Of a DNA stretch of 64,000 nt, positions 17,217 to 24,361 are shown one piece after another. The notes under the pieces were generated by a model. It was not told the origin of the DNA and made no database searches. It saw only the letters and a program-made list of their open reading frames with translations. Within the stretch, counting starts at the first letter, position 1. Each line of letters starts with the position of its first letter. Made by a program: the position numbers and the translations under genes. The stretch comes from Listeria monocytogenes (GTDB taxonomy: Bacteria; Bacillota; Bacilli; Lactobacillales; Listeriaceae). Where the stretch lies: assembly GCF_041765605.1 (NCBI RefSeq), contig NZ_CP168900.1, forward strand, positions 698,001 through 762,000. The letters run 5' to 3'.

Positions 17217-18098
17217 ATGAATAAAGAAAATCCATTAAACAAATACCATACAGGAAAATTTGAAAAGCAACGGCAGGATTATCCTGGCTTGCAAAGTAAA
17301 ATGACGCCTGTTCCAGATACAGGTGAGTCAAGCTATCAAGGCGCGAATAAATTAACCGGAAAAAAAGCTTTTGTTACAGGCGGTGATTCTGGGATTGGTC
17401 GAGCTGCCGTGATTGCATATGCTAGAGAAGGCGCCGATGTGGCGATTAATTATCATCCAGATGAAGAGGTCGATGCGCAAGAAGTGAAAAAAATTGTGGA
17501 AGAAGCTGGGCGAAAATGTATACTGCTTCCAGGCGATCTGCGAAAAGAAGGTTTTGCAAAAGAAGTCGTCAAAAAAGCATATAACGAATTAGGTGGATTA
17601 GATATACTTGTACTCAATGCGGGATTACAACAATACCAATTCGATATCCAAAAACTCCCAGCCGAACAATTACGCGATACATTTGAAGTGAATGTATTCT
17701 CTGTTGTTTTTGCGATTCAAGAGGCACTCAATTACTTAAAAGCAGGCGCGAGCATCATTTTAACGTCGTCTATTCAAGGTGTTAAACCAAGCGCGCACTT
17801 AGTTGATTATGCAATGACAAAAAGCAGTTTGATTTCATTAACGAAAAGTTTAGCTGCGCAACTAGGAGAAAAAGGAATTCGAATTAATGCGGTTGCACCA
17901 GGACCCATTTGGACAGCGCTTCAAATCTCTGGTGGACAGCCACAAGAAAGCATTCCGGAATTCGGTCAGAACCAACCACTTGGACGAGCAGGGCAACCGG
18001 CAGAACTCGCAAGTGCTTATGTTTTACTAGCATCTGATGAAGCAAGTTACACAACTGGTCAAGTATACGGAATCACCGGCGGAGCACCAATTAACTAA
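17217..18098 (+). CDS. SDR-family oxidoreductase (YhdF/YghA-like general stress type)
   Basis: The start at 17217 (after TAGGAGG) gives 293 residues; the longer in-frame extension runs through the 38-residue gene and is rejected. The dinucleotide-binding motif [10 protein letters not shown] sits near residue 55, NAG near 137, and catalytic Ser plus YxxxK (SSIQG, then YAMTK) follow. The proline-rich N-terminal extension of about 45 residues is typical of the YghA/YhdF stress-induced aldehyde/alcohol reductases. Substrate unknown. Second gene of the sigma-B-type operon. Confidence 0.85.
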   Translation: MNKENPLNKYHTGKFEKQRQDYPGLQSKMTPVPDTGESSYQGANKLTGKKAFVTGGDSGIGRAAVIAYAREGADVAINYHPDEEVDAQEVKKIVEEAGRKCILLPGDLRKEGFAKEVVKKAYNELGGLDILVLNAGLQQYQFDIQKLPAEQLRDTFEVNVFSVVFAIQEALNYLKAGASIILTSSIQGVKPSAHLVDYAMTKSSLISLTKSLAAQLGEKGIRINAVAPGPIWTALQISGGQPQESIPEFGQNQPLGRAGQPAELASAYVLLASDEASYTTGQVYGITGGAPIN

Positions 18099-18116
18099 AA
18101 AGCGAGGTGGAAAGAT

Positions 18117-18290
18117 ATGCCTTGGAACGAAAAAGATTATCCGGATTCGTGGAAAAATCTAAGAAAGACCGAACGCGAGAAGGCAATTGAAATCGGCAAC
18201 GCGTTACTAAAAGAAGGCTACTCAGAAAGCCGCGCCATCCCGATTGCTACTTCAAAAGCAGAAGAATGGTATAAAAACCATAAAGAATAG
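18117..18290 (+). CDS. 57-residue conserved protein of the stress operon
   Basis: ATG 18117 follows AGCGAGGTGG. The product starts MPWNEKDYPDSWKNL, is charged and helical, and ends KAEEWYKNHKE. It matches a family of short proteins found next to stress genes in Bacillales (YdaT-like in part). It lies 18 bases after the oxidoreductase and ends at a terminator, so it is the last gene of the sigma-B-type operon. Function unknown. Confidence 0.75.
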   Translation: MPWNEKDYPDSWKNLRKTEREKAIEIGNALLKEGYSESRAIPIATSKAEEWYKNHKE

Positions 18291-18296
18291 AAAGCT

Positions 18297-18345
18297 GAAA
18301 AAGCGCACTTGGAAAGCGTATTATTTTCCGGGTGCGCTTTTTTTG
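18297..18345 (+). terminator. intrinsic terminator of the stress operon
   Basis: AAGCGCAC (18301-18308) pairs with GTGCGCTT (18332-18339), with an inner GGAAA/TTTCC helix, followed by a T-run. Confidence 0.85.
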
Positions 18346-18424
18346 TTGGAATCGTTTAATGAAATGGGGTGATTTCTGTTGCATTTTAGTTAAATTCGTC
18401 ATCTAATTTTAATACTAAATCAGG

Positions 18425-18448
18425 GTTTGGATTATGTGAGACGGGTAT
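18425..18448 (+). promoter_or_regulatory. sigma-B-type promoter upstream of a putative sRNA
   Basis: GTTTGG (18425-18430), 12-base spacer, GGGTAT (18443-18448). The -10 is a perfect sigma-B hexamer and the GTTT core is intact. No ORF with a ribosome binding site follows, so it probably drives a non-coding RNA starting near 18455. Confidence 0.65.
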
Positions 18449-18454
18449 TATATA

Positions 18455-18578
18455 ACCATAAGCAATGACAATGCCATTACTTTTTCTCCCTTTTTTGTAG
18501 TGGGTTGTCTTTACTTACCTTAAACTCCCTTTTATACTTTTAGCGGTTGTTAGCAGCCACTAGGAGTATTTTTTTTGG
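18455..18578 (+). ncRNA. candidate sigma-B-dependent sRNA with two UCCC motifs (Rli33-1-like)
   Basis: A region of about 124 bases runs from the sigma-B-type promoter to an imperfect hairpin (AGCGGTTG/CAGCCACT, 18542-18561) followed by a T-run (18569-18577). It contains two CTCCCTTTT stretches (near 18487 and 18526), the type of single-stranded UCCC motif that LhrC-family sRNAs use to bind ribosome binding sites. I recall Rli33-1, a stationary-phase LhrC-family sRNA, being mapped to this part of the L. monocytogenes chromosome, but I cannot check identity here. Confidence 0.5.
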
Positions 18579-18767
18579 AAATATATTTGCTATGTTGAGG
18601 GGCAGAAAAGTGTAGTAGATAAAATCTTCTCAGAATTGAGTGGAATAAAGAACTAAGAGTACATTGAACACGAATAGAAAAACGGAATATTAATCTAAAT
18701 ACTATTTACCAAAAATACATGGAACACTTAAGCTTTAAGAATTGCTAACAAATTAATAAGAACTAGT

Positions 18768-18930
18768 AATAAAAACACCTCGGACAAGGGAAAGTTCGAG
18801 GTGTTTTTGCATTTACTAATATTTGTAAATGCCACTGGGAATTCAAGTAAACAAAACATATGGGTGTTTGGGAAATCACCACTTTAAAAATATATCATTG
18901 CTTGAATCTAATGGGCTGCAATGTAGTATA
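18768..18930 (-). ncRNA. candidate structured sRNA, copy 1 (LhrC-like, three UCCC motifs)
   Basis: Read on the minus strand: a TATACT -10 (18925-18930), a hairpin with loop TTTCCCAAA, a single-stranded TTCCC, a GCATTTAC/GTAAATGC hairpin, and a terminator GAACTTTCCCTTGTC-type stem-loop (18776-18803) followed by TTTTTATTA. UCCC occurs in loop, linker and terminator loop, the LhrC-family arrangement. A second copy lies at 21089. No good -35 is present, as expected for an activated promoter. The plus-strand alternative is weaker because only the minus-strand T-tract is kept in both copies. Confidence 0.5.
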
Positions 18931-19160
18931 AATCACACACTAAATGAACCATAATGGAATCAATAATAAATACGTTTTATTCCAAATTGTACTAGACATA
19001 AAATGTATTTCTGTATTTCTTGCAGTGTATCATTTATAACACTAAATAATAACCAATCATAAATACCATGTTACTATGCTTTTGTGCATAATTTATTACG
19101 AAATAAGTAGGTTTTATTCTACAAGTAAAAGCAAAATAAACTAGAGAGCGAGGGGAAAAG

Positions 19161-20041
19161 ATGAAGAAATGGTTATTTGTTTTTTTATGTGTTTGTTTTC
19201 TTAGCCAATGTTTAAGTAGTACTGTACTTGCGGAAGATCTAATCAAAAGATTGCCTATTTATACCAAAAAGGGATAGCAGAAGGAAAGATAGCGAGTAAA
19301 CAATATCCTTATGATGCGTTTAAAGAAAATTATGAAACAAACCAGGTTACCTATTCAGCACTGAAAGATGAATTTAATACAAGTGATTCTTATGACGAAT
19401 GGTTTTCTGAAAGTTATAATTATGGTGCTTTTCCTGATGGAGAGGGGCATGCGAATTCTGAGTTGAAAATAGAACAACGAAGTACTACTTCTAACGGAAA
19501 CAGGTTGAAAGCAGCAATCCAAAAAGGAGACATACTAATAGTTGGCGGTGGAGCTGGGCATGCAGCAATTGCAACAACTGATAATTATATTTTAGAAATG
19601 TCTGGGAGTCAAAATTTCGCAAGTTGGTTCATAGGTGGGATTTCAAATAATAACCACCAATTCACTAAACAAAACTGGATTTTTGGTACATCCAATGAAC
19701 AAGGTGCTTCTTCTGCCCCACACATTGCAAAATGGATTCAATTATGGCGAATGCCAAACCAAGCGATGGCTAAGCAGTGTGCAGACTATGCAGACGCCAA
19801 ATTTTGAAGTAGTACACATAGTTATACTAAAAATCGCCATATTACTTATAGGCTTACTTCTGGAACACTCACAACGGATCCTAATTACTGCTCGAAAATG
19901 GTATTCCAATCCTTTTACTTTGGAAGTGGATCTGCAAATGTAATACAAGGATTTTCTGCGGCTTTAACAAGTATTCTTCCAAACGCTTTACCTAATCTTT
20001 TTACGAATAATTTTAAACCTTATAAAGTTGGAACCTATTAA
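19161..20041 (+). pseudogene. broken secreted YiiX-like (permuted papain/NlpC-P60 clan) hydrolase
   Basis: A signal peptide (MKKWLFVFLCVCFLSQC... cleaved near VLA-ED) runs into a stop after 38 codons. One missing base near 19238 (GAT-CT for GATTCT) restores a frame that continues to 20041, apart from an in-frame TGA at 19805. The repaired protein has about 293 residues. It has GDILIVGGG-GHAAIA (catalytic His, first) and later YCSKMVFQSFYFG (catalytic Cys, second), the permuted order of YiiX/YaeF-type papain-like enzymes. These act on amide or lipid ester bonds. It is clearly inactive as it stands. Confidence 0.75.
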
Positions 20042-20076
20042 ATATCATAGGTAAATAATTGGAAAGAGTGATAAAA

Positions 20077-20505
20077 ATGAACAAAAATATAGGAAGAACT
20101 GTAGAGTTTTGTTTAGGCCTATGTGGGGGGATATTTGGAGTTTTAGCGGCAACTACCATGTTGGGGTTTACGATACCAGATATAGGTGATATAGATTTTA
20201 GTTATTGGTTGTTATCCATTTTATTAACGAGCATATTTTCCATTTCTGGAGTAGTAGGTTCTTTGTTTGTTCGTAAGCACCATCTACTTGGAGGTGTTTT
20301 AATGCTCGGTGCTGCAATCGGTGGAGTACTGTCACAAAATATGTTTTTTATTATGTATTTAGCTTTTCCACTCCTCTTGATTGGTGGATTAGTAGCACTT
20401 ATTCGAGGGGGAGATTTTTTAAAACTATTTAGTAAGTGGTGGTTTTATATCGTTTTAGCATTTTCTATCTTTGTTCCACTTTTACTTTTCCAGGGATATT
20501 ACTGA
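20077..20505 (+). CDS. small polytopic membrane protein, unknown
   Basis: I use ATG 20077, after GGAAAGAGTG; an upstream TTG at 20059 overlaps that site. The 142-residue protein has four or five hydrophobic helices (near residues 10-28, 42-60, 70-95, 98-115 and 122-140) and few charged residues. It starts 36 bases after the broken YiiX-like gene and is probably in the same transcription unit. An immunity or partner role for the secreted hydrolase is conceivable but unsupported beyond location. Family not recognised. Confidence 0.55.
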   Translation: MNKNIGRTVEFCLGLCGGIFGVLAATTMLGFTIPDIGDIDFSYWLLSILLTSIFSISGVVGSLFVRKHHLLGGVLMLGAAIGGVLSQNMFFIMYLAFPLLLIGGLVALIRGGDFLKLFSKWWFYIVLAFSIFVPLLLFQGYY

Positions 20506-20525
20506 GAAATGGAGGAAAGAAAAAT

Positions 20526-20897
20526 ATGAATAAAAGATATTATACTACCCTAGTTATTTTATCTTGTTTTAATATTCTCTGGTTGTTGTCATTTATTTTC
20601 GCTACAGGTAGGGGGATTGGCATTAAACTAGATGATAATCAATTACCGGGCTATATAATTATTGGTTTATGTTTGTGTCTACTTACTTACGCGTATTTCA
20701 TAAATCGTATACAGCTTCGTAAAATAATAATTGCTATTTTAGCCTTATTAGACACTTTGTTTATGTTTCTAGCATGGGGAAACCAAAACATAATTAATTT
20801 TAATGAGGGCATGTTTGTATTTATTATTCCTATTTATTTTTTGATATTTATATGTATTTTTTGCATAATTGATTTTTATTTAAGTTTAAAGAGGTGA
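20526..20897 (+). CDS. small polytopic membrane protein, unknown
   Basis: The real start is ATG 20526, 6 bases after GGAGGAAAG; the longer frame from 20436 overlaps the preceding gene. The 123-residue protein has four membrane helices and ends SLKR. It lies 20 bases after the preceding membrane gene and is followed at once by a further ribosome binding site (GAGGTG) and a broken ORF. It therefore belongs to a short operon in a decaying accessory island. No known family recognised. Confidence 0.55.
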   Translation: MNKRYYTTLVILSCFNILWLLSFIFATGRGIGIKLDDNQLPGYIIIGLCLCLLTYAYFINRIQLRKIIIAILALLDTLFMFLAWGNQNIINFNEGMFVFIIPIYFLIFICIFCIIDFYLSLKR

Positions 20898-20904
20898 TTT
20901 AAGT

Positions 20905-21035
20905 TTGAGTAATTTTAACATACTGGGAACATGCGATGTTACAGAGGTTAGAGGTACACAGTTGAGGAAATAAATGGGTTTATTATAGCAAGTGAATACT
21001 TAAAATATTTTGAAATAAAACAGTGCTTTTGTTAG
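20905..21035 (+). pseudogene. broken short ORF at the end of the island operon
   Basis: GAGGTG at 20891-20896 followed by TTG 20905 opens a frame (MSNFNILGTCDVTEVRGTQ) that stops at 20973. Restoring one base near 20960 continues as VEEINGFIIASEYLKYFEIKQCFC to 21035. The two-frame continuity and ribosome binding site suggest a real gene damaged by a 1-base loss, and possibly truncated as well. Product not recognised. Confidence 0.4.
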
Positions 21036-21579
21036 TGAGCCTTTTTTATACAAAAGAAGAAAAGACAAACAACTTAGTAAAGGATCGTAATAAAAACACC
21101 TCGAACAAGGGAAAGTTCGAGGTGTTCGGCATTTACTGATATTTATAAATGCCACTGGGGATTTTCTAAGTGAACAAAGATATGGATGTTTGGGAAAGCA
21201 TCCACTTTCAGAATTTACCACAAATAGAGGCGTTTTAATTGTAATGTAGTATAAATCATGCAATCAAAGCCTTCCTTATAAAAACGGCGTTCATTTTTAC
21301 ATACTACTGATTACTTTCAAAGATTCCATTGTATCTATTTTTTTAATTAATTTTTAGGAATTACGAGAAGCTTTACCATGAAAAAGCGTTTTTTCGCGGG
21401 TTTTTAAGAAATGAATTTTCTACTATTAATGAGTTTTAAGACCTGCGTCATTAGTCCTGATTTTGTTTGTGAGTTGAAATGTGTCTATTTTATGAATCTT
21501 TCAATTTTAACCTTGTGTAATATGCAAGTGGCGTATATCCTTAAAGCTATAACAAAATTTAATTACAACAGGAGGAAAT
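21036..21579. other. intergenic region with second copy of the structured element
   Basis: No protein gene with a ribosome binding site is seen; a 63-codon frame at 21411 has none. The first 220 bases hold copy 2 of the structured RNA element. Bases 21290-21560 are AT-rich, with a small GCG-TTTTTT-CGC hairpin near 21390 and the leader of the DUF805 gene. Confidence 0.6.
21089..21253 (-). ncRNA. candidate structured sRNA, copy 2 (LhrC-like, three UCCC motifs)
   Basis: Same plan as the element at 18768: TATACT (21248-21253, minus strand), hairpin GGATG/CATCC with loop TTTCCCAAA, linker ATCCCC, hairpin GGCATTTA/TAAATGCC, and terminator stem CACCTCGAAC (21097-21106) / GTTCGAGGTG (21115-21124) with loop CTTTCCCTTG and TTTTTATTA tail. 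Differences from copy 1 mostly fall in linkers or keep pairing (G-U to A-U in the terminator stem), as expected for a functional RNA. Length about 153 bases. Confidence 0.5.
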
Positions 21580-21993
21580 ATGGGATTTTTAGAAGCTTAT
21601 AAATCATTTTGGAAAAATTATATCAATTTTAATGGTCGCTCATCGCGTTCAGCATATTGGTATGCAATGTTAGGAAACGGTATTATTTTAGTAGCACTTT
21701 ATATTTGTTTGGCTGTTTCAGGTTTTTCTTTATTTATGACTGGTGGTACAGGAGCAACAAGAGTATCTGGTGGACTAGCGATTGTATTTATAATTGCTTT
21801 GTGGGCCTATCTTTTAGCAATACTTATTCCAGCCATTAGTATTACTGTTAGACGTTTTCATGATTCAGGGAAAAGCGGTTTTATGGCGCTTTTATATTTT
21901 GTACCCGGAGTTGGAAGCCTTCTTATTTTAATATTTATGTGTTTTGCTAGTGATGCCGCGAATCAATACGGCGAGTCTTCGGACGATATTTAA
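21580..21993 (+). CDS. DUF805-family membrane protein (first of a tandem pair)
   Basis: The 137-residue protein shows the DUF805 pattern: an amphipathic N-terminus FLEAYKSFWKNYINFNGRSSRSAYWY, a helix pair, the RRFHDSGKSG loop near residue 90, and a last helix followed by NQYG. DUF805 proteins are small inner-membrane proteins of unknown function. ATG 21580 follows CAGGAGGAAAT. The paralogue downstream has an almost identical start region, so the pair arose by duplication. A hairpin (22002-22030) between them could end some transcripts. Confidence 0.8.
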   Translation: MGFLEAYKSFWKNYINFNGRSSRSAYWYAMLGNGIILVALYICLAVSGFSLFMTGGTGATRVSGGLAIVFIIALWAYLLAILIPAISITVRRFHDSGKSGFMALLYFVPGVGSLLILIFMCFASDAANQYGESSDDI

Positions 21994-22001
21994 TAAAAAA
22001 T

Positions 22002-22035
22002 ACGAGCTATGGTGGTAATCCGTAGCTTGTTTTTA
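22002..22035 (+). terminator. weak intrinsic terminator between DUF805 genes
   Basis: ACGAGCTA (22002-22009) pairs with TAGCTTGT (22023-22030, one G-U), followed by TTTTTA. Confidence 0.65.
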
Positions 22036-22077
22036 TGTGATAATCTATCTTAGAATTTTACTTACGCAGGAGGAAAT

Positions 22078-22488
22078 ATGGGGTTTTTAGAAGCTTATAC
22101 GTCATTTTGGAAAAATTATGTGAATTTTAGTGGTCGTGCACCAGGTTCTGCATATTGGTATGTAGTGGTTTGGAACATGATGATTATTGTACCTCTTCGT
22201 GTTATGGCAGCTATTTTTAGCGCTTCATCAATGATAGATGGGGTTGGCTATGCTGGAATCGTAGTTTCGTTCTTTCTTATTGGTCTACGGTGGTTGTATT
22301 GGTTGGGCACTATAGTCCCACTAACTAGCCTTATTGTAAGACGATTACACGACACTGGGAGAAGTGGTTATCTTGCTTTCCTTGCTTTAATTCCAGTCGT
22401 TGGATCCATTATTATTATAATATTTATGTGTTTTGAAAGTGATGGACCAAATAAATATGGAGATGTCTATCAAAAATCAGAGGTTTAA
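22078..22488 (+). CDS. DUF805-family membrane protein (second of a tandem pair)
   Basis: The 136-residue paralogue of the preceding gene shares GFLEAY-SFWKNYVNFSGR, RRLHDTGRSGY and a C-terminal FES-GPNKYG motif. ATG 22078 follows GCAGGAGGAAAT, the same ribosome-binding region as copy 1. It differs mainly in the first two membrane helices. It ends at a strong terminator shared with the convergent mogR operon. Function unknown. Confidence 0.8.
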   Translation: MGFLEAYTSFWKNYVNFSGRAPGSAYWYVVVWNMMIIVPLRVMAAIFSASSMIDGVGYAGIVVSFFLIGLRWLYWLGTIVPLTSLIVRRLHDTGRSGYLAFLALIPVVGSIIIIIFMCFESDGPNKYGDVYQKSEV

Positions 22489-22491
22489 AAG

Positions 22492-22527
22492 AAAAACGAG
22501 CTAGGATTATCTCCTAGCTCGTTTTTT
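22492..22527. terminator. bidirectional terminator between DUF805 genes and the mogR operon
   Basis: AACGAGCTAGGA (22495-22506) pairs perfectly with TCCTAGCTCGTT (22512-22523), A-run on one side and T-run on the other. It ends both the DUF805 and the mogR transcripts. Confidence 0.9.
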
Positions 22528-22736
22528 TAATGGATTCCTTCGCTTACAAGAAACCAATTTACTTGGTTGGTATTAATAAAATATGTTAAGTCGTATTTTG
22601 TTAACTCGATACATTTTTCGTTAAAAAGGTTTTTCAAATCTGCTTTAGATAATTCGTGGATGCTGATGTTGTTGATTTTTGCGTCGTCGTCAAGGCGAAT
22701 AGATTCCCCGTTTACGGTATAAATTTCGATATACAT
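22527..22736 (-). CDS. small protein co-transcribed with mogR
   Basis: The 69-residue protein starts MYIEIYTVNGESIRLDDD and has a beta-strand-rich first half and a helical SIHELSKADLKNLFNEKCIEL segment. ATG 22736 follows AGAAGGAGTGG. It lies 18 bases downstream of mogR on the same strand and shares its terminator, so it should follow mogR expression. Function unknown; a role in MogR control cannot be inferred from sequence. Confidence 0.7.
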   Translation of the reverse strand: MYIEIYTVNGESIRLDDDAKINNISIHELSKADLKNLFNEKCIELTKYDLTYFINTNQVNWFLVSEGIH

Positions 22737-22754
22737 CGTGCCACTCCTTCTAAA

Positions 22755-23675
22755 TTACATTTGTTTATAATTTTCTTTGAATACACCAAGTTGGTTTAGT
22801 GTTACTACGAGTTGCTGACTGAACAGTGGGAGTGCTTGGATTTGGTCTAAGTCACTAGCATAAGCGAAATCAGCTACTTGTAACACGAGCGTATGGAACG
22901 AGTCTGTCATCGTTTCGTTTTGTTGTTTTAAGTAGGAATTTTCCTGTTCCAGTTCTTGGTATTTTGTTTGTAAGTCTTGGTATTTTTTGTCGAGTTCTTC
23001 TTTTTGGACGGCAAGGGAGGACAGTGAGTAAATGCTTTTGAGTAAGTCATATACGTTATTTTCTTCCCCTTGGTTTTCGCTTAAAAGTTGGACATTGCTT
23101 TTAACGCCGGACAGTAAATCTACCAAGTTTTTTTCGCGTGATTTGTCGTAACTGATTTGTTCTTTGATGGATGTTGGTGCTTTGAATTCAGCTGGTACGA
23201 CTTTGCCGAAAATGTTGGTTTTTTCTTTTTTCGTATTTTTTTGTGTTTTTCTTTTTCTGCCTGGTTTGTTTTTAGGAATATCTTCTACTTGGATAAGCTC
23301 TTTTTTTAGTTTGTAGTAAGTGTTTTGTAGTTGACTTGGTGTCTTTGGAAAGATCCGCAAATCGTTTAGACTGAGCATTTCAGAGATATCAAGGACTTTC
23401 ATATCTTCTAAAATAGCAATTTGGTAACATGCGGAAAGTAGTTCTAATTCGATTTTTAACCAACTAATGTTGGAATGCATATATTTTTCGATTCCACCGT
23501 GTTCTTCAACGGCTTGATAAAATTCAGTGAGTAAATGGTAGATTTCTTCGGCAGTTTGTTCGTCAATGCCAGCTTCTGAAGCCATTTTTTTAATTTCAGT
23601 AGTAGATGAATTCCCCGGATTATCTACTTGTTTTTTGATTTCTTGAAGTAATTTTCTTATTTCTGATTTAGGCAT
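22755..23675 (-). CDS. mogR: MogR, motility gene repressor
   Basis: The 306-residue protein fits the Listeria MogR repressor. An N-terminal helical DNA-binding domain contains a basic linker (NKPGRKRKTQKNTKKEK, about residues 140-156). A C-terminal coiled coil (KEELDKKYQDLQTKYQELEQENSYLKQQNE) serves oligomerisation or GmaR binding. MogR binds TTTT-N5-AAAA sites and represses flagellar promoters at 37 C; boxes of this form are present before fliO, flaA, cheY and the 50192 gene. Two promoters are visible: a near one (TTTACA/TATTAT) and a distant sigma-B-type one inside fliQ/fliR. Confidence 0.95.
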   Translation of the reverse strand: MPKSEIRKLLQEIKKQVDNPGNSSTTEIKKMASEAGIDEQTAEEIYHLLTEFYQAVEEHGGIEKYMHSNISWLKIELELLSACYQIAILEDMKVLDISEMLSLNDLRIFPKTPSQLQNTYYKLKKELIQVEDIPKNKPGRKRKTQKNTKKEKTNIFGKVVPAEFKAPTSIKEQISYDKSREKNLVDLLSGVKSNVQLLSENQGEENNVYDLLKSIYSLSSLAVQKEELDKKYQDLQTKYQELEQENSYLKQQNETMTDSFHTLVLQVADFAYASDLDQIQALPLFSQQLVVTLNQLGVFKENYKQM

Positions 23676-23727
23676 ACAATCACATACCTCTCTATCCTAT
23701 AGTATTATTGATTTTCTGTTTATTTTT

Positions 23728-23756
23728 ATAATAACAATATATGTTAGTTGTGTAAA
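23728..23756 (-). promoter_or_regulatory. mogR proximal promoter
   Basis: On the minus strand, TTTACA (23751-23756), 17-base spacer and TATTAT (23728-23733) form a good sigma-A promoter with a leader of about 45 bases to the mogR start. Confidence 0.65.
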
Positions 23757-23897
23757 GGGAAGGCAAGTAGGTCAAAAGGATTGGGTATGAAGAACCTTTT
23801 TTTGAGTTAAATAGAAAAATATAAATCGAATAATAAGAAGTTTTCCTTTGATACAGCTGTTACACTGGCTGTTTTTTTATTTTTATGCACAATTTCA

Positions 23898-23910
23898 TTT
23901 TTTAAAAAAA
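23898..23910. promoter_or_regulatory. MogR box upstream of the export operon
   Basis: TTTTTTAAAAAAA, a perfect TTTT-N5-AAAA match. A one-mismatch box (TATTTTGAAAAAA, 23979-23991) lies over the putative start site. Confidence 0.75.
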
Positions 23911-24046
23911 GTATAGATTTTTTCTGGATTTGGTGTAAAATTTTATATTGCAGTTACAAAAAACACTTTATTGATATATATTTTGAAAAAATGATTTATT
24001 TTTGTAATCTGATGAAGGGAGTGAAAGGTGAATTTACCTTATTTGA

Positions 24047-24361
24047 ATGGAATATTTTTTGTCACTTTTAAAAATTATTGTACTTTTAGCAGTTCTTGCG
24101 GGAATTTCTTATTTTTTAGTTAAGAAAAACAAGCAAGCGAATCGCACGAGAAAAAGCGAAAATGACCTTATAAAGTTGAAAGACACTCTTTTAATCTCTC
24201 ATCAGTTACGTGCAGTTCTTCTGGAGGCAGACGGGGAAAAGGTACTGGCGATTATTTCCAATAATGATATTCGAACGGTGTCGTTAAAAGGAAATAGTAA
24301 CCAAAATGAAGCACTTTTCCGAGAATTACTTTTGAAAGAGGAGACGAAGGAAAATGCGTAA
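24047..24361 (+). CDS. FliO-like flagellar export protein
   Basis: The 104-residue protein has one N-terminal membrane helix (residues 4-23) and a small cytoplasmic domain with a beta-rich core (LRAVLLEADGEKVLAIIS). Size, topology and position directly before fliP match FliO, the export-gate assembly factor. The ATG is preceded immediately by an in-frame TGA, so it is the only start, yet the AAGGTG site lies 16 bases away. A short ORF (24021-24071) overlaps it and may couple translation. It overlaps fliP by 8 bases. Confidence 0.65.
   Translation: MEYFLSLLKIIVLLAVLAGISYFLVKKNKQANRTRKSENDLIKLKDTLLISHQLRAVLLEADGEKVLAIISNNDIRTVSLKGNSNQNEALFRELLLKEETKENA

Larger units (their letters stand above)
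18291..19160. other. 870-bp intergenic region with candidate sRNAs
   Basis: No convincing protein gene is present. In order it holds the stress-operon terminator, a plus-strand sigma-B-type promoter with a short putative RNA (18425-18578), an AT-rich stretch (18580-18765) where I see nothing, copy 1 of a structured minus-strand element (18768-18930), and an AT-rich stretch serving as upstream region of the broken YiiX-like gene. Confidence 0.7.
23676..24046. other. divergent control region between mogR and the flagellar export operon
   Basis: This 371-bp region holds the near mogR promoter, a plus-strand hairpin with T-tract (ACAGC 23853-23857 / GCTGT 23868-23872, then seven T), MogR boxes, a possible promoter for the export operon (TTACAA 23954-23959, 17 bp, TATATT 23977-23982) and a possible 16-codon leader ORF (GTG 24021) overlapping the FliO-like start. 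Confidence 0.65.

Noticed and set aside
18768-18930. Plus-strand reading of the structured repeat as a terminator of an upstream gene
   Set aside because: The plus-strand T-tract is lost in copy 2 (GGTGTTCGGC), while the minus-strand T-tract and TATACT are kept in both copies.
21411-21602. 63-codon plus-strand ORF before the first DUF805 gene
   Set aside because: No ribosome binding site, overlaps the real start at 21580, cysteine/leucine-rich random-looking product.
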